Source: Verrucomicrobiota bacterium (GTDB lineage Bacteria; Verrucomicrobiota; Verrucomicrobiia; Verrucomicrobiales; DEV007). From it: a stretch of 48,717 nt of DNA. Under the pieces are notes generated by a model that was not told the DNA's origin, made no database searches, and saw nothing but the letters and a program-made list of their open reading frames with translations. The DNA lies in NCBI GenBank assembly GCA_003402735.1, contig QQNE01000021.1, positions 1 to 48,717 of the forward strand. Reading direction: 5' to 3'. Positions 41,682 through 48,717 of this stretch are shown here, in pieces (position 1 is the first letter of the stretch; each line of letters starts with the position of its first letter). Made by a program: the position numbers and the translations under genes.

Positions 41682-43526
41682 ATGACGATCGATTTCGCCA
41701 CGCCCCAATGGTTCGCCCTCAGCCTGATCCTGCCGTTCCTGGCCGGGCTCAAGTGGTGGTCCCGGTCCCGCGCCGCCGCCGCGGTGGACGGAATCGTGGC
41801 CAAACGATTGCAAGCCCAGCTCGTCAAACGCCCTCCCTGGTGGGTGGACTGGACCGGTTTCGGACTGCAACTGCTGGCCATTCTCGCGTTCATCACCGCT
41901 CTGGCCAGGCCCCAATGGGGCTTCCACCAGATCGAGACCAGCACCTCGGAACGCAATATTTTCCTGGCCATCGACACCTCCCGCAGCATGCTCGCCGAGG
42001 ACTTGCAACCCAATCGCCTCGAGCGCGCCAAACTCCTCGCTCAGGACCTCGTCCGCAATCTTCCGGCAGACCGACTCGGCGTCATCGCCTTTGCCGGCAA
42101 AGCATTCATCCAGGCCCCACTCACGATCGACCACGACGCCGTCATCGAAACCATCGCCCAACTGGACGTCGAGGTCATCCCCCGCGGCGGCACCAACCTG
42201 ACTGGACCGGCCCTGCTCGCCATCGAGAGCCTGAGGGACACGGAAAACAGCCTCGCCGCTCTTCTGCTTTTCAGCGATGGCGAAGATCTGGAGGGCGAGA
42301 AGGACCGTGCGCAACTCACCCGGCAGATCACGGATTCCAAGCTGCTCATCATCTCCATCGGCGCCGGCACGACCGCTGGCGGCATCATTCCCGACCCGGA
42401 AAATCCAGGAAGTTTCCTCAAGGACGAAAGTGGCCAAATCGTCCGCACCCGACTCAATCCGGCGGCCCTGCGCGAACTGAGCGAGGTCTCCGGAGGCGTC
42501 TATGTCGACATGGGCTCCGAAAGCTCGGTGACCACCGTCGTGCAACAGGCCCTCCGCAAACTTGAATCGGCCAGGCTCCGCGCCGAAGATGTGCGTGTCC
42601 CTCACGAGCGCTACGCGATTCCCCTGACCGCTGGCATGATTTTGCTGCTCCTCTCTCACCTCTGGCCCAATCTGACCGGCCTGGTCCGCCAACCGAAACG
42701 GATCGCGAAGCAGGTTTCCGCGGCGGTCATCTCGCTAGTGGCGGTCCTCGCCGCCGCCGGGGACCAGGCCAATGCGCAATCCGCTTCCCCAGGCGACGCC
42801 TTGCAAGCCTACCGCATCGGCAAATTCAGCGAGGCCCAGGAACTGTTCACCGCCATTTCCTCCCAAACACCCCTCGCCTTAGCCAGGGAATATTGTCAGT
42901 TCGGGATCGGGGCCGCCGCCTACCGCGCTGGCGACTTCGAAACGGCCAAGGAATCCTTCGGCCAGGCCCTGCTGACACGCGATCGCTCCCTCCGTGAGAA
43001 ATCCCATTACAACTTGGCCAACGCCCTCTTTGAGAGCGGCAGACTCATCGCCGCAACCGAGCGGGACTCTGCCAAAACCCAATGGGAAGCGGCCCTCACC
43101 CATTACAACCTGGCTCTCGCACTCAACGCCGGAAATGCGGCCGCCCGACAAAACCACCAGTTCGTCGAGGAACTGCTGAAACAAATGGCCAACGAACCTC
43201 CGCCAGAGGAGAAAAAACCGGACCAGGAGAAGCAGAAGGAGCCGGAAAACCCGGAACCAAAGGAACCCGAAAAACCGCAACCGCCACAGGAGCCAAATCC
43301 CCCCAAACCGGAGGACAAGCCCCCCGACCCGGAAAAACCTGCTCAACCACAGAAGGAAGAGGAACCACCGCCCAGTCCGGGGGATTCAGCGGAACCGCCC
43401 CCACAGCCGCGTCCCTGGAACCCAGCCCAGGCACGTCAGATCCTGGAGCAGAACGCCGGGGAAGATCTCAAGGCAAAACCGGCGCAAGTGGTGCCATATT
43501 CCTCACAACCGTTTCAGAACTGGTAG
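41682..43526 (+). CDS. BatB/BatC-like VWA-TPR fusion
   Basis: 614 residues. N-terminal BatB-like half: two membrane segments, VWA with Asp98 in AIDTSRSM, LLFSDGEDLEG, and a further membrane segment near 310-325. The second half has TPR repeats (about 360-490; AYRIGKFSEAQELF, HYNLANALFESG), then about 90 residues very rich in Pro, Glu and Lys, and a short conserved-looking end with WNPAQARQILEQ. BatB and BatC are usually separate genes, so this is a fusion of the two. Confidence 0.88.
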   Translation: MTIDFATPQWFALSLILPFLAGLKWWSRSRAAAAVDGIVAKRLQAQLVKRPPWWVDWTGFGLQLLAILAFITALARPQWGFHQIETSTSERNIFLAIDTSRSMLAEDLQPNRLERAKLLAQDLVRNLPADRLGVIAFAGKAFIQAPLTIDHDAVIETIAQLDVEVIPRGGTNLTGPALLAIESLRDTENSLAALLLFSDGEDLEGEKDRAQLTRQITDSKLLIISIGAGTTAGGIIPDPENPGSFLKDESGQIVRTRLNPAALRELSEVSGGVYVDMGSESSVTTVVQQALRKLESARLRAEDVRVPHERYAIPLTAGMILLLLSHLWPNLTGLVRQPKRIAKQVSAAVISLVAVLAAAGDQANAQSASPGDALQAYRIGKFSEAQELFTAISSQTPLALAREYCQFGIGAAAYRAGDFETAKESFGQALLTRDRSLREKSHYNLANALFESGRLIAATERDSAKTQWEAALTHYNLALALNAGNAAARQNHQFVEELLKQMANEPPPEEKKPDQEKQKEPENPEPKEPEKPQPPQEPNPPKPEDKPPDPEKPAQPQKEEEPPPSPGDSAEPPPQPRPWNPAQARQILEQNAGEDLKAKPAQVVPYSSQPFQNW

Positions 43527-43528
43527 CC

Positions 43529-45256
43529 ATGATGGGCACATTGCTTCGTTTTTTTTCCGCGTCGGTCGCGGGATTCCTCCTCCTCCTCGGGGAAACTTCC
43601 TGGGCCCAAAATGAGGTCTCGGCCGAGGCCGTTTTGGAGGAGACGCAAGTCGCTGTCGGAATCACCACCTACCTCCAATTGGTGGTTCAGGGAGGACAGC
43701 CCGAGGAGGTGCCCAACGAGATCAAGGCCCCGGGCCTGACCATCGGCGATCCGTCCCGACCCCCGGCCTCGAATTATGCTCATTCCACCCTGAACGGCGT
43801 CCTCACCGTTCAATCCAAATATCTCTATCCAGTTGTCGGAAACACCGCCGGCACCTTTTCCATCCCCGCCATCAACCTTCGGATCCGCGGCAAGGAAGTC
43901 TCGACCGCGCCTTTGAGCATCGAAATCGTCAAGCTCTCCGGCAGCCGACCGCAATTCAACTCCAGCCAGCCTTACTTCCTCACCTTCCAGGCCAGCAAAA
44001 CCGAGGCCTACGTCAACGAACTCATTCCCATCGAACTCGGGCTCTATGTCCGCGGCAACAACAGCATCGCACGCCCCGGCCGACCCAAGTTTGAAAAATC
44101 AGGCAAATTTGTCATCAAACCGTTTCCCACCACCTATCGCCTCAACCCCGAACAGATCGACGGCATCCCCTTCAGCAATGTCCGGTTTCCCACCCAGGTC
44201 GCCGCGCTCTCCCCGGGCACCCACGTCCTCGGCCCGGCCTCGGTCGAGACCGACATCGCCAAACCGGGCAACGGCCTTTTTCCCAAGGCCATGATGCGGC
44301 TCTCGGAAACCCGGACGATTTCCAGCAACGAACTCTCGTTCACCATCAAACCACTCCCGGAAAACGGACGCCCTGCCTCCTTCCAAGGGGCCGTCGGCTC
44401 CTTCGAACTCGAGGTCACCGCCAAACCACTGCAACTGCGCGCCGGAGATCCGCTCTCCATCGATATCCACGTCCGCGGAAACGGAAACTTCGACAGCCTG
44501 AACCCGCCGCACCTTCCGGAGACGGATGGCTGGCGCGTCTATCCGGTCACCAAAGTGGAAAACCCCGATGGCACGGACAGCCAAACCATCACGTATGGCC
44601 AGGTCGTCATTCCCCTCAGAAAACAGCCTTCGGTTCCCTCCCTCGAACTCGCCTTTTTCGATCCGGTCAAAGAGGAATATGTGACCCTGCGATCCCCGGC
44701 CATTCCCCTGAACATCATCCCGGATCCTGCCGCAGATCCCTCTTCAGGCGGTGCCGTCCTCAACCAAATCGGTTTCCAGGGTGAGGAACTCAATGACATC
44801 CTCTTCATCCACACCAGCACGCCTTCCTGGCGTCCCCTTGCCAGCAGCTTGCTCACACAACCCTCTTTCTGGGCTTGGCAATTGATCCCCTTCTCCGCCC
44901 TGGCCGGACTGGCAGGCGGTTGGGCTTGGCGAGGCTGGCAAATTTGGCAGGCGGAACAACGACGCCGTTTCGAGATGACTCTGGAAAAGGTCAGGGCTCG
45001 CTCCAGTCAACCGCTCAGCCGCGCCCAATTTTACGAGATCGTCCTGGATTACTTCGAACGCTGGCGTGTCAAACATCCCCAACTGCCTGCCAACCTCTCC
45101 GCCCGGTCCAGGGAATCCCTCGATCAAATGTTGCAGGCCGGAAACTCCCTCCTCTACGCTGGAGCCACCGACTCCACCGGCCCGGCCTCCAACCAGGAGA
45201 AACAAGAAATCCTTTCCGCTCTGGCCGAATTGGAATCGCTCGCCCCGATCGCCTGA
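43529..45256 (+). CDS. BatD-like protein
   Basis: 575 residues. Signal peptide (SVAGFLLLLGETSWAQ), several immunoglobulin-like beta domains up to about 430 (QVAVGITTYLQLVVQGG, NELIPIELGLYVRG and LRAGDPLSIDIHVRGNGN are the typical BatD strands), a membrane segment near 455-480 (IPFSALAGLAGGWAW) and a cytoplasmic helical tail. BatD acts with BatA and BatB at the membrane. The start ATG is 2 bp after the previous stop. Confidence 0.9.
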   Translation: MMGTLLRFFSASVAGFLLLLGETSWAQNEVSAEAVLEETQVAVGITTYLQLVVQGGQPEEVPNEIKAPGLTIGDPSRPPASNYAHSTLNGVLTVQSKYLYPVVGNTAGTFSIPAINLRIRGKEVSTAPLSIEIVKLSGSRPQFNSSQPYFLTFQASKTEAYVNELIPIELGLYVRGNNSIARPGRPKFEKSGKFVIKPFPTTYRLNPEQIDGIPFSNVRFPTQVAALSPGTHVLGPASVETDIAKPGNGLFPKAMMRLSETRTISSNELSFTIKPLPENGRPASFQGAVGSFELEVTAKPLQLRAGDPLSIDIHVRGNGNFDSLNPPHLPETDGWRVYPVTKVENPDGTDSQTITYGQVVIPLRKQPSVPSLELAFFDPVKEEYVTLRSPAIPLNIIPDPAADPSSGGAVLNQIGFQGEELNDILFIHTSTPSWRPLASSLLTQPSFWAWQLIPFSALAGLAGGWAWRGWQIWQAEQRRRFEMTLEKVRARSSQPLSRAQFYEIVLDYFERWRVKHPQLPANLSARSRESLDQMLQAGNSLLYAGATDSTGPASNQEKQEILSALAELESLAPIA

Positions 45257-45257
45257 C

Positions 45258-46022
45258 ATGCGCCCCCTCGCCGCCTTCGCCGCCTTCGCCCTCCTCCTGC
45301 TGCCGCGGGAGCTGTCTGCCGCCCCCCTGGAACAATCCTTTGCGAGGGGCAACGCACTCTACGAAGCCGAAGAGTTTGAGAAGGCGCGAGAAGCGTATCT
45401 GGAAATTCTGCAGAGCGCAATTTCCAAGGAGGTTCTCTTCAATTTGGGAAACGCGAACTTCCGTCTCGGCAAACTTGGGGAAGCCTGCCTCGCCTATCGG
45501 AGGGCTGAACTGCTCGATCCGCGCATGGCCGAGGCCTCGCAAAATCTGCGATTGCTGCAACGCAAGCTCGGGTTTTTGGAATTCACCGACAGCGGCATGG
45601 AACGGGCCGCGGGACGCCTCAGCATCAGTCAATGGATCTCCCTGACATGCGCCGGCGTCTGGTTGCTCCTGCTCGGCGGGGTCCCTCTCGTCCTCTATCG
45701 CCCCAGACATCCCTGGAGCGGAATCCTGCTCGCTGCCACCATCTGCGGCGTCCTCCTGGCGGGACTCGCCTCGGCCGGGGGTGCCATCCATCGCGGCAGC
45801 CTCGACCCCGCAAACCTCTTCATCGTCACTGCCAACAATGCGGTGGCCACCACCGGTCCTTTCCCGGGCGCCAAGACCGTCATCGGTCTGCCGCCCGGTT
45901 CCGAAGTCAAAGTGGTCGCCGAACGGGGCCCCTGGCGTTTCGTCCACATCCCCGGCACCCGCGCCGGCTGGATCGATCAAGCGGCACTGGAACGGCTCTG
46001 GCCCTACCGCTTTGCCCCTTGA
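45258..46022 (+). CDS. BatE-like TPR-SH3 protein
   Basis: 254 residues. Signal peptide (AAFAAFALLLLPRELSAA), TPR-like helices (25-110; FARGNALYEAEEFEKAREAY, LFNLGNANFRLGKLGEA), two membrane segments (about 125-180) and a C-terminal bacterial SH3 domain (GSEVKVVAERGPWRFVHIPG, then AGWIDQAALERL). This is the BatE layout. Starts 1 bp after the batD-like stop. Confidence 0.87.
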   Translation: MRPLAAFAAFALLLLPRELSAAPLEQSFARGNALYEAEEFEKAREAYLEILQSAISKEVLFNLGNANFRLGKLGEACLAYRRAELLDPRMAEASQNLRLLQRKLGFLEFTDSGMERAAGRLSISQWISLTCAGVWLLLLGGVPLVLYRPRHPWSGILLAATICGVLLAGLASAGGAIHRGSLDPANLFIVTANNAVATTGPFPGAKTVIGLPPGSEVKVVAERGPWRFVHIPGTRAGWIDQAALERLWPYRFAP

Positions 46023-46086
46023 GTCTAGCCGATTCCCTCGGTTCTGTCGACACCATCCCGCGCCTGAACGACCCTGCCGCAACATC

Positions 46087-46449
46087 ATGACTCCAACCCC
46101 ATCCCCATCGCATTCAGCTGCCCCCCCCCTGTGGACCTGGATCAACCCGGCCTGCGGTCTCTTCGAGTTCGCCACGGTGGAGGATCTCAAGAACGCGGTG
46201 ATTCGGGGACAGATTCCCCCGGAGACACCGGTCTGGCGCAACGCCCCAGGTTGTCAGTCCATTCCCGCCAAATTCGCCACCCTGCCTTGGACCCTGCATC
46301 GCCCCGGAGGTCTGCCTCCCGTGAAGCTGGACCTCGCCAGTCTCCAGGAACGCCACCTCGCAGGCGCACTCCCGGCCGACTGCAAATTGGGGCAGGAAGG
46401 CCACACCCCTCCCGAACTGATCTTCGGGCCAGCGGTCACTCGGGGTTGA
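46087..46449 (+). CDS. GYF-like domain protein
   Basis: 120 residues. The first part, after a Ser/Pro-rich leader, has WTWINPACGLFEFATVEDLK and GQIPPETPVWRN, the shape of GYF_2 domains (aromatic start, GPF-like turn, helix, then a V-W strand). No membrane segment. Probably a small interaction module; the family call is by eye. It follows the Bat-type operon by 64 bp on the same strand. Confidence 0.5.
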   Translation: MTPTPSPSHSAAPPLWTWINPACGLFEFATVEDLKNAVIRGQIPPETPVWRNAPGCQSIPAKFATLPWTLHRPGGLPPVKLDLASLQERHLAGALPADCKLGQEGHTPPELIFGPAVTRG

Positions 46450-46503
46450 CCTCCCCGGAAGAATGCATCCAAGTTGGCCAGAGGCCGTTTCCATTCCACC
46501 CCC

Positions 46504-47841
46504 ATGCACGCATTTCCCATCCCCTGCCGCCTGATCCCCTTTCTTTCCATGCTTCCCGCCTCCCTGGTCCTCGCCGCGGAATGGCCGGAATGGCGCGGCC
46601 CCGGCCAACAGGGTCAGGCCCCCGCCGCCTCCGGTCTCCCGTTGTCTTGGTCGGAATCAGAAAACGTCGTCTGGAAAACGCCGCTCCCCGGCCGGGGCCA
46701 CTCCACTCCGGTGATCGATGGAAACCACATCTGGCTCACCACCGCCCTGGAAACCCCCGCGGCCCCCGAAGACGCCAAGGCCCGTCTCGCGGCAAACACC
46801 GGAGGGCAACCCCTCAACCTCTTGGAAAAAGTCTGGCTCCACGCCCTCTGCATCGACCGGAACTCGGGCGCCATCGTCCACGATGTCCCGCTCATCAAAC
46901 GCGAGAATCCGCAGTGGGTTCACAAGCTCAACAGTTACGCCTCGCCCACTCCGGTCCTGGCCGACGGCAAATTGTTCGCCCACTTCGGGGCTTACGGGAC
47001 CGCGGCTCTCGATGCCGCCTCGGGCAAAATCCTCTGGACCAACCTCGATCCCGACCTCGAAGTCATGCACGAAAACGGTCCGGGAAGTTCTCCTGTCGTT
47101 TGGAAAGACAAACTCATCGTTCACCTCGACGGCAGCGATCGCCAATTCCTAACCGCCCTCGATACCGCCACCGGCAAAGTCGCGTGGAAAACAGCCCGTT
47201 CAGGAAAGCTGTCTGATAACCCGCAACTTCGCAAGAGCTACGCCACGCCGCTCTTCTTTCCCTTGCCGGATGGATCCACAGAGCTGCTCTCCCCCGCCGC
47301 TGATTGGCTCTACGCCTACGACCCGGCGACCGGTCGGGAACGCTGGAAAGTGAACTATGGACACCTCGGATTTTCCAATGTCTCCAGGCCCGTGACCGGT
47401 CATGGAATGCTCTTCGTGCCCACCTGCTTCATGAAAAGCAAATTGCAGGCCTACACTTACGACGGCACGCACCCCCCCAAACTCGCTTGGGAAATCACCC
47501 GATCCATGCCCAACCAACCCTCTCCTCTGCTGATCGATGAGGAAATCTTTGTCGTCGATGACCGCGCCGTGGCCACCTGTGCCGATGCCCGCACCGGCAA
47601 AGTGCACTGGCAGGAACGGCTCGGAGGCGGAGGCAACGTGTCGGCCTCGCCGATCTTCGCGGATGGCCGGATTTACGCTGTCACCCAGGAGGGGAAAACC
47701 CACGTGATCAAACCTGGCAAAACCCTCGAGGTCCTCGCAGAAAACCAACTGGAGGGCGCCCTCATGGCTTCACCGGTTCCGGTCGGAAAATCCCTGTTTC
47801 TCCGCACCGAACACGCGCTCTACCGCATCGAGAACAAGTGA
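46504..47841 (+). CDS. Secreted PQQ-like beta-propeller protein
   Basis: 445 residues. Signal peptide (IPFLSMLPASLVLAAE) and mature start EWPEWRGPGQQG, the usual opening of PVC outer-membrane-associated PQQ-like propellers. Repeating blade units are visible: ALDAASGKILWTNL, ALDTATGKVAWKTA, AYDPATGRERWKV, CADARTGKVHWQERL. No dehydrogenase catalytic residues are evident, so it is probably a scaffold or binding protein. The ATG at 46504 precedes the signal peptide. Confidence 0.9.
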   Translation: MHAFPIPCRLIPFLSMLPASLVLAAEWPEWRGPGQQGQAPAASGLPLSWSESENVVWKTPLPGRGHSTPVIDGNHIWLTTALETPAAPEDAKARLAANTGGQPLNLLEKVWLHALCIDRNSGAIVHDVPLIKRENPQWVHKLNSYASPTPVLADGKLFAHFGAYGTAALDAASGKILWTNLDPDLEVMHENGPGSSPVVWKDKLIVHLDGSDRQFLTALDTATGKVAWKTARSGKLSDNPQLRKSYATPLFFPLPDGSTELLSPAADWLYAYDPATGRERWKVNYGHLGFSNVSRPVTGHGMLFVPTCFMKSKLQAYTYDGTHPPKLAWEITRSMPNQPSPLLIDEEIFVVDDRAVATCADARTGKVHWQERLGGGGNVSASPIFADGRIYAVTQEGKTHVIKPGKTLEVLAENQLEGALMASPVPVGKSLFLRTEHALYRIENK

Positions 47842-47896
47842 TAAACTCAGGAAGGGATTGACGTCGCGCAAGGCGGATGATTGGATCAACGTCCCG

Positions 47897-48717
47897 ATGC
47901 ACTCCTCCCCCTTCTGCCACGCCTTCGCCGTGACCGTCGTCGCCGCCACGTTCCACGTGTCCGCGGCCCTCGCGGATCCCACGGAACCACGCTGGTTTTT
48001 CAGTTCCGGGGCCAGCGTGCGCACCCTAAATGCCAGCTTCAAACTCGGTGAAAGCGATCACGAAGCGCTGCACTGGGAATCTCTGTTTGCGCGGCGCCCC
48101 AACATCGGGGCCCTGACAGTCTTCGACGGCAACGGAAAGCCACGCATCTACCGGGACGGAGCGGTGGGGGGGCAGAACCCGGACTTCGCCGGTTTTGGAG
48201 CCGAGGGACAGGTGGATCAGACTGATCAAATCCTCCCGCTGGCCCCGGGAGCCGATCCTGACGGCAACCTCGCCCGAACCCTCGCCTTCACCAGCACCGG
48301 GTTCAGCTACCCGACAGAGATGGGCTCCAACCCCGTCCTGCCCGGCACCACGGTCGCACCAAGCCTCGAAGCAGGGTATCGGTTGGGGAAACTGGAGGGC
48401 ACGGACATCCGGGTCGATCTCGTCACCGGTTGGACCTTCCTAAGAACGGAAAGCGACACCGGACAGCTCCGGGTGGCGGACGTGTTCGAGGCCCAGACCG
48501 ATTACACCTTTCTCTACGACTACGTGGCCAATCCAGGCCTGCCGCTAGCGATTCCCGGTGCAGTCAACGGAACCGAACAATTCATCGTCTACAACCCGGA
48601 CGCTGTCCCGGCCTTTTTTGGCACCGGTTACCGCTTCCCAAGGACGCTGACCGACACAACCCGGGAGGATTCACCCAGCTTTTTTGCCGTAGGCCAGGCA
48701 GACCTGAAGGTGAGCCT
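47897..48717 (+). CDS. Exported, probable outer-membrane protein (3' end cut)
   Basis: 273 codons visible from an ATG at 47897. Signal peptide about residues 1-26 (ending VSAALADP). After it come SSGASVRTLNASFKLGE and alternating beta segments such as LEAGYRLGKLEGTDIRVDL and TGWTFLRTESDTG, the pattern of an outer-membrane barrel in PVC genomes. No family recognised. The gene runs past the window end. Confidence 0.75.
   Translation, partial: MHSSPFCHAFAVTVVAATFHVSAALADPTEPRWFFSSGASVRTLNASFKLGESDHEALHWESLFARRPNIGALTVFDGNGKPRIYRDGAVGGQNPDFAGFGAEGQVDQTDQILPLAPGADPDGNLARTLAFTSTGFSYPTEMGSNPVLPGTTVAPSLEAGYRLGKLEGTDIRVDLVTGWTFLRTESDTGQLRVADVFEAQTDYTFLYDYVANPGLPLAIPGAVNGTEQFIVYNPDAVPAFFGTGYRFPRTLTDTTREDSPSFFAVGQADLKVS

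Noticed and set aside
40602-42692. Open frame of 696 codons on the minus strand
   Set aside because: Antisense to the two VWA genes; Gly/Asp/Glu-rich without recognisable motifs.
1-48717. CRISPR array, tRNA, rRNA, insertion sequence or prophage
   Set aside because: No regularly spaced repeats, no tRNA-like or rRNA sequence, and no transposase, integrase or phage protein were recognised; gaps between genes are short.

Overview
The window is 48.7 kb of GC-rich (roughly 60-65 %) bacterial chromosome, densely packed with protein genes and with no rRNA, tRNA, CRISPR array, transposase or phage gene that I can see. The gene content points to the PVC superphylum, most likely Verrucomicrobiota: a heparan-type sulfatase, secreted serine hydrolases of a PVC type, a CheB-CheR-PAS hybrid, several VWA/Bat-type membrane proteins, a PQQ-like beta-propeller protein and many exported proteins of unknown function. 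This is an inference from families, not from a marker gene.

Layout. 1-7321 (minus strand): sulfatase (cut by the window start), DUF900 lipoprotein hydrolase, secreted alpha/beta hydrolase, nitroreductase, and a NarL-type response regulator with its NarX-type kinase. 7378-9926 (minus): an aldehyde-dehydrogenase-fold protein that has lost its catalytic residues, next to an intact agmatine-deiminase-family enzyme. 10069-15110: EamA transporter, a broken RDD gene, an orphan moaD, a DUF4177 protein, an FAH-family sugar-acid dehydratase-like enzyme, a DUF3500 protein and a small membrane protein. 15167-17813 (plus): two MFS transporters. 17828-21777 (minus): fur-sufC-sufB-sufD, an iron-sulfur assembly operon headed by its probable regulator. 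22169-26790 (plus): CheB-CheR-PAS hybrid and PAS histidine kinase with an ATGA overlap.

26885-47841 is dominated by Bat/MoxR-associated proteins and a 2-oxoacid dehydrogenase operon. A double-VWA membrane protein (plus) converges on, and overlaps by 38 bp, the last gene of a long minus-strand operon: E1-alpha, E1-beta, E2, DUF423, two secreted paralogues of unknown function, a metallophosphoesterase and a membrane-anchored coiled-coil/Pro-rich protein. Divergent from it, from 39170, runs a plus-strand Bat-type operon: DUF58, DUF4381-like, BatA-like VWA, BatB/BatC-like VWA-TPR, BatD-like, BatE-like TPR-SH3, then a GYF-like protein and a PQQ-like beta-propeller protein. A probable outer-membrane protein is cut by the window end.

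The most unusual points are the pseudo-aldehyde dehydrogenase coupled to a deiminase, the tandem secreted paralogues embedded by ATGA overlaps in the 2-oxoacid dehydrogenase operon, the Bat operon without a moxR gene, and twin identical inverted repeats in front of fur-suf.
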